A stretch of 64,000 nucleotides of DNA from Marinobacter sp. LV10R510-11A (GTDB lineage Bacteria > Pseudomonadota > Gammaproteobacteria > Pseudomonadales > Oleiphilaceae): assembly GCF_900215155.1 (NCBI RefSeq), contig NZ_LT907980.1:2108001-2172000 (forward strand), in the 5' to 3' direction. Positions 62,861-64,000 of this stretch are shown here, in pieces. The notes under the pieces are model-generated. The model made no database searches, was not told the DNA's origin, and saw nothing but the letters and a program-made list of their open reading frames with translations. Position numbers and translations under genes: made by a program. Position 1 is the stretch's first letter; the number at the start of each line of letters is the position of its first letter.

Positions 62861-63601
62861 ATGAGAAAGCCCGAAGCCCATAGCATTAAAGGCTGGGCCT
62901 CAGTCATCAGCGGCGTCATTTGCGCCTTGCTGGTTTCTGCTATGGCGGCTGCCACTGCTCGCGCGGCGTTGCCTGCTGAAGACAGTGAGGCATGGAGCCT
63001 GAGCAAGGAAGCCGGCGCGATCCGCATTTACACCATGGATCAGGACAACTCCAGCTTTCAGGTGTTCAAAGCCGAGACCGTACTTGATGCCCCCATTGAA
63101 GCCATTATGGCGGTTCTGGTGGACCCAACATCCTGTATGGAGTGGGTGCTTAATTGCTCTGAATCCTACGGTGTGGGTAAAGGCAACTTTAATGACCGTT
63201 ACGCCTATTCTGTAAACGACATGCCCTGGCCGGTAACAGATCGCGATTACGTGCTGCACATTCGCACACAAGGCAATAAGGCTTCCGGCGAAGTCGTCAT
63301 GGAAATGAGCGCCACACCGGGCAAGCGAGCAGAGAACAGCAACCGCGTAAGGGTTGATCGCTCAGACACCTTGTACCGCCTCATCCCCGAGAACGGCAAA
63401 ACCCGAATGATATGGCTGCAACACACAGACCCCAACGGCGCCCTGCCCGGCTGGCTGGTTAACACACTTTTGGTTGATATACCGGTAAGCTCCATAGAGG
63501 AGCTGGAACGAGTCGCTCGCTTGGCGCGTTATCAAGGCTTCCGCTTGATATACGACCAGAACGGCCAACTGATGGATGTCAGAATACCGACCGACACCTA
63601 A
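62861..63601 (+). CDS. secreted START-domain (lipid-binding fold) protein
   Basis: This is a 246-residue protein with AAGGAAG before the ATG. An N-terminal signal peptide (about 12-35, ending ARAALPAED) precedes a START/SRPBCC-type domain (about 45-230). The domain includes SFQVFKAETVLDAPIEAIMAVL in parts, MEWVLNCSESY, WPVTDRDYVLHIR and GWLVNTLLVDIPVSSIEELE. START domains bind lipids or other hydrophobic ligands in a deep cavity; bacterial members are poorly studied. A secreted form suggests periplasmic lipid handling, which is inference. The CBS gene follows after 16 bp. Confidence 0.88.
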   Translation: MRKPEAHSIKGWASVISGVICALLVSAMAAATARAALPAEDSEAWSLSKEAGAIRIYTMDQDNSSFQVFKAETVLDAPIEAIMAVLVDPTSCMEWVLNCSESYGVGKGNFNDRYAYSVNDMPWPVTDRDYVLHIRTQGNKASGEVVMEMSATPGKRAENSNRVRVDRSDTLYRLIPENGKTRMIWLQHTDPNGALPGWLVNTLLVDIPVSSIEELERVARLARYQGFRLIYDQNGQLMDVRIPTDT

Positions 63602-63617
63602 AGGCAGAAAACACCTA

Positions 63618-64000
63618 ATGACCGTGCGCGCTTACGAGATAATGACGCCTAGCATTAAGGCCGTACCCCAATCTTGGACAATGGATTGCCTGGCTAGGTT
63701 TCTGACCGACAACGAAATCACCGGCAGCCCTGTTACAGACGAATCTGGCGAAATTATCGGCATTGCCACTCTCAAAGACATTACAGAATTTCGCTGGAAC
63801 GCTAGCCGGTCCAACACGGCGCACAAACTCACGGCTGAAGATCAGCGCGAAGCCCGACGTTTGCGCATGGTGCTGTTTGAGGAAATGAGCAAAGTACCGG
63901 TAGAAGTTCGGGACATCATGACGCCGATTGTATTATCGGTTGACGAGACTACTCCGGTGCGCGACATTGCCAATATCATGATGAGCGAGCACCTTCACCG
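63618..64000 (+). CDS. CBS-domain protein, 3' end cut by window edge
   Basis: 127 complete residues are visible from the ATG 63618 to the window edge. The first CBS motif contains YEIMTPSIKAVPQSWTMDCLA and EITGSPVTDESGEIIGIATLKD in parts (about 5-65). A second CBS motif begins with VRDIMTPIVLSVDETTPVRD (about 98-117). CBS pairs bind adenosine nucleotides and regulate partner proteins. The full length and any fused domain lie outside the window. It may be co-transcribed with the START-domain gene. Confidence 0.85.
   Translation, partial: MTVRAYEIMTPSIKAVPQSWTMDCLARFLTDNEITGSPVTDESGEIIGIATLKDITEFRWNASRSNTAHKLTAEDQREARRLRMVLFEEMSKVPVEVRDIMTPIVLSVDETTPVRDIANIMMSEHLH

Noticed and set aside
1..64000. 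Large open frames on the strand opposite ppc, relA, lepA, hom, ffh and others
   Set aside because: They are the antisense shadows common in GC-rich coding sequence; no family motifs or ribosome-binding sites support them.
1..64000. CRISPR arrays, insertion sequences, phage genes, toxin-antitoxin pairs, tRNA or rRNA genes
   Set aside because: I looked for repeat arrays, transposase or integrase motifs, and RNA-gene folds and saw none; XerD is the housekeeping recombinase.

Overview
The window is a stretch of bacterial chromosome with a housekeeping character. Gene content and gene order match the Pseudomonas/Marinobacter side of the Gammaproteobacteria: gacS/barA next to cysM-rlmD-relA-mazG, the algU-mucABCD cluster leading into lepA-lepB-rnc-era-recO-pdxJ, xerD-dsbC-hom-thrC-recJ, rpsP-rimM-trmD-rplS beside ffh, and minCDE behind DUF1244 and HopJ-family genes. 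A marine Marinobacter-like organism is my best guess; this is inferred from protein flavour and synteny, not from a search. I see no IS element, prophage, CRISPR array, tRNA or rRNA gene. Coding density is high and no gene-free stretch reaches 300 bp.

Layout. 1-8000 (minus): cysM, rlmD, relA, mazG, ppc (ppc runs off the left edge). 8224-11100 (plus): a GacS/BarA-type hybrid kinase. 11130-24521 (minus): the envelope-stress operon rpoE(algU)-rseA(mucA)-rseB(mucB)-rseC(mucC)-mucD, a hairpin terminator, a CHASE-PAS-GGDEF-EAL protein, then lepA-lepB-DUF4845-rnc-era-recO-pdxJ. 24612-28976 (plus): nadB, sdhE, ygfX, ygfZ, an HDOD protein. 28970-32393 (minus): prfB (with a programmed frameshift), lysS, ung. 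32522-38945 (minus): xerD, dsbC, hom, thrC, recJ. 39061-42551 (minus): ffh, then rpsP-rimM-trmD-rplS. 42733-48927 (plus): a CcsA/YpjD-like membrane protein, a CNNM/CBS protein, a Yip1-family protein, a DUF1631 protein and a TonB-like protein. 48946-51500: grxD (minus), argF and an orphan ABC ATPase (plus). 51733-59904 (minus): an RstAB-like two-component pair, a SlyD-like isomerase, an acetyl-CoA hydrolase/transferase-like protein, a small secreted protein, a Tas-like aldo/keto reductase and dinB with a LexA box. 60020-64000 (plus): DUF1244, HopJ family, minC-minD-minE, a START-domain protein and a CBS protein cut by the right edge.

Functional threads. The window links stringent response (relA), envelope stress (sigma-E operon), translation and rRNA/tRNA maturation (lepA, rnc, era, rimM, trmD, prfB, lysS, rplS, rpsP), protein export (ffh, lepB), disulfide isomerisation (dsbC), DNA repair and recombination (recO, recJ, ung, dinB, xerD), amino-acid and cofactor synthesis (cysM, hom, thrC, argF, nadB, pdxJ) and septum placement (minCDE).

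I did not find a convincing new multi-gene system. The observations most worth a second look are regulatory or architectural: the classical prfB +1 frameshift site, a LexA box at dinB, a candidate self-regulated sigma-E promoter, a repeat-rich operator region before the RstA-like gene, a 16-bp perfect hairpin over the stop codon of the DUF1631 gene, the cyclic-di-GMP protein placed inside the usual mucD-lepA junction, and a small secreted protein without a recognised family. Many genes start at GTG or TTG, so several start calls rest on Shine-Dalgarno spacing and family length.
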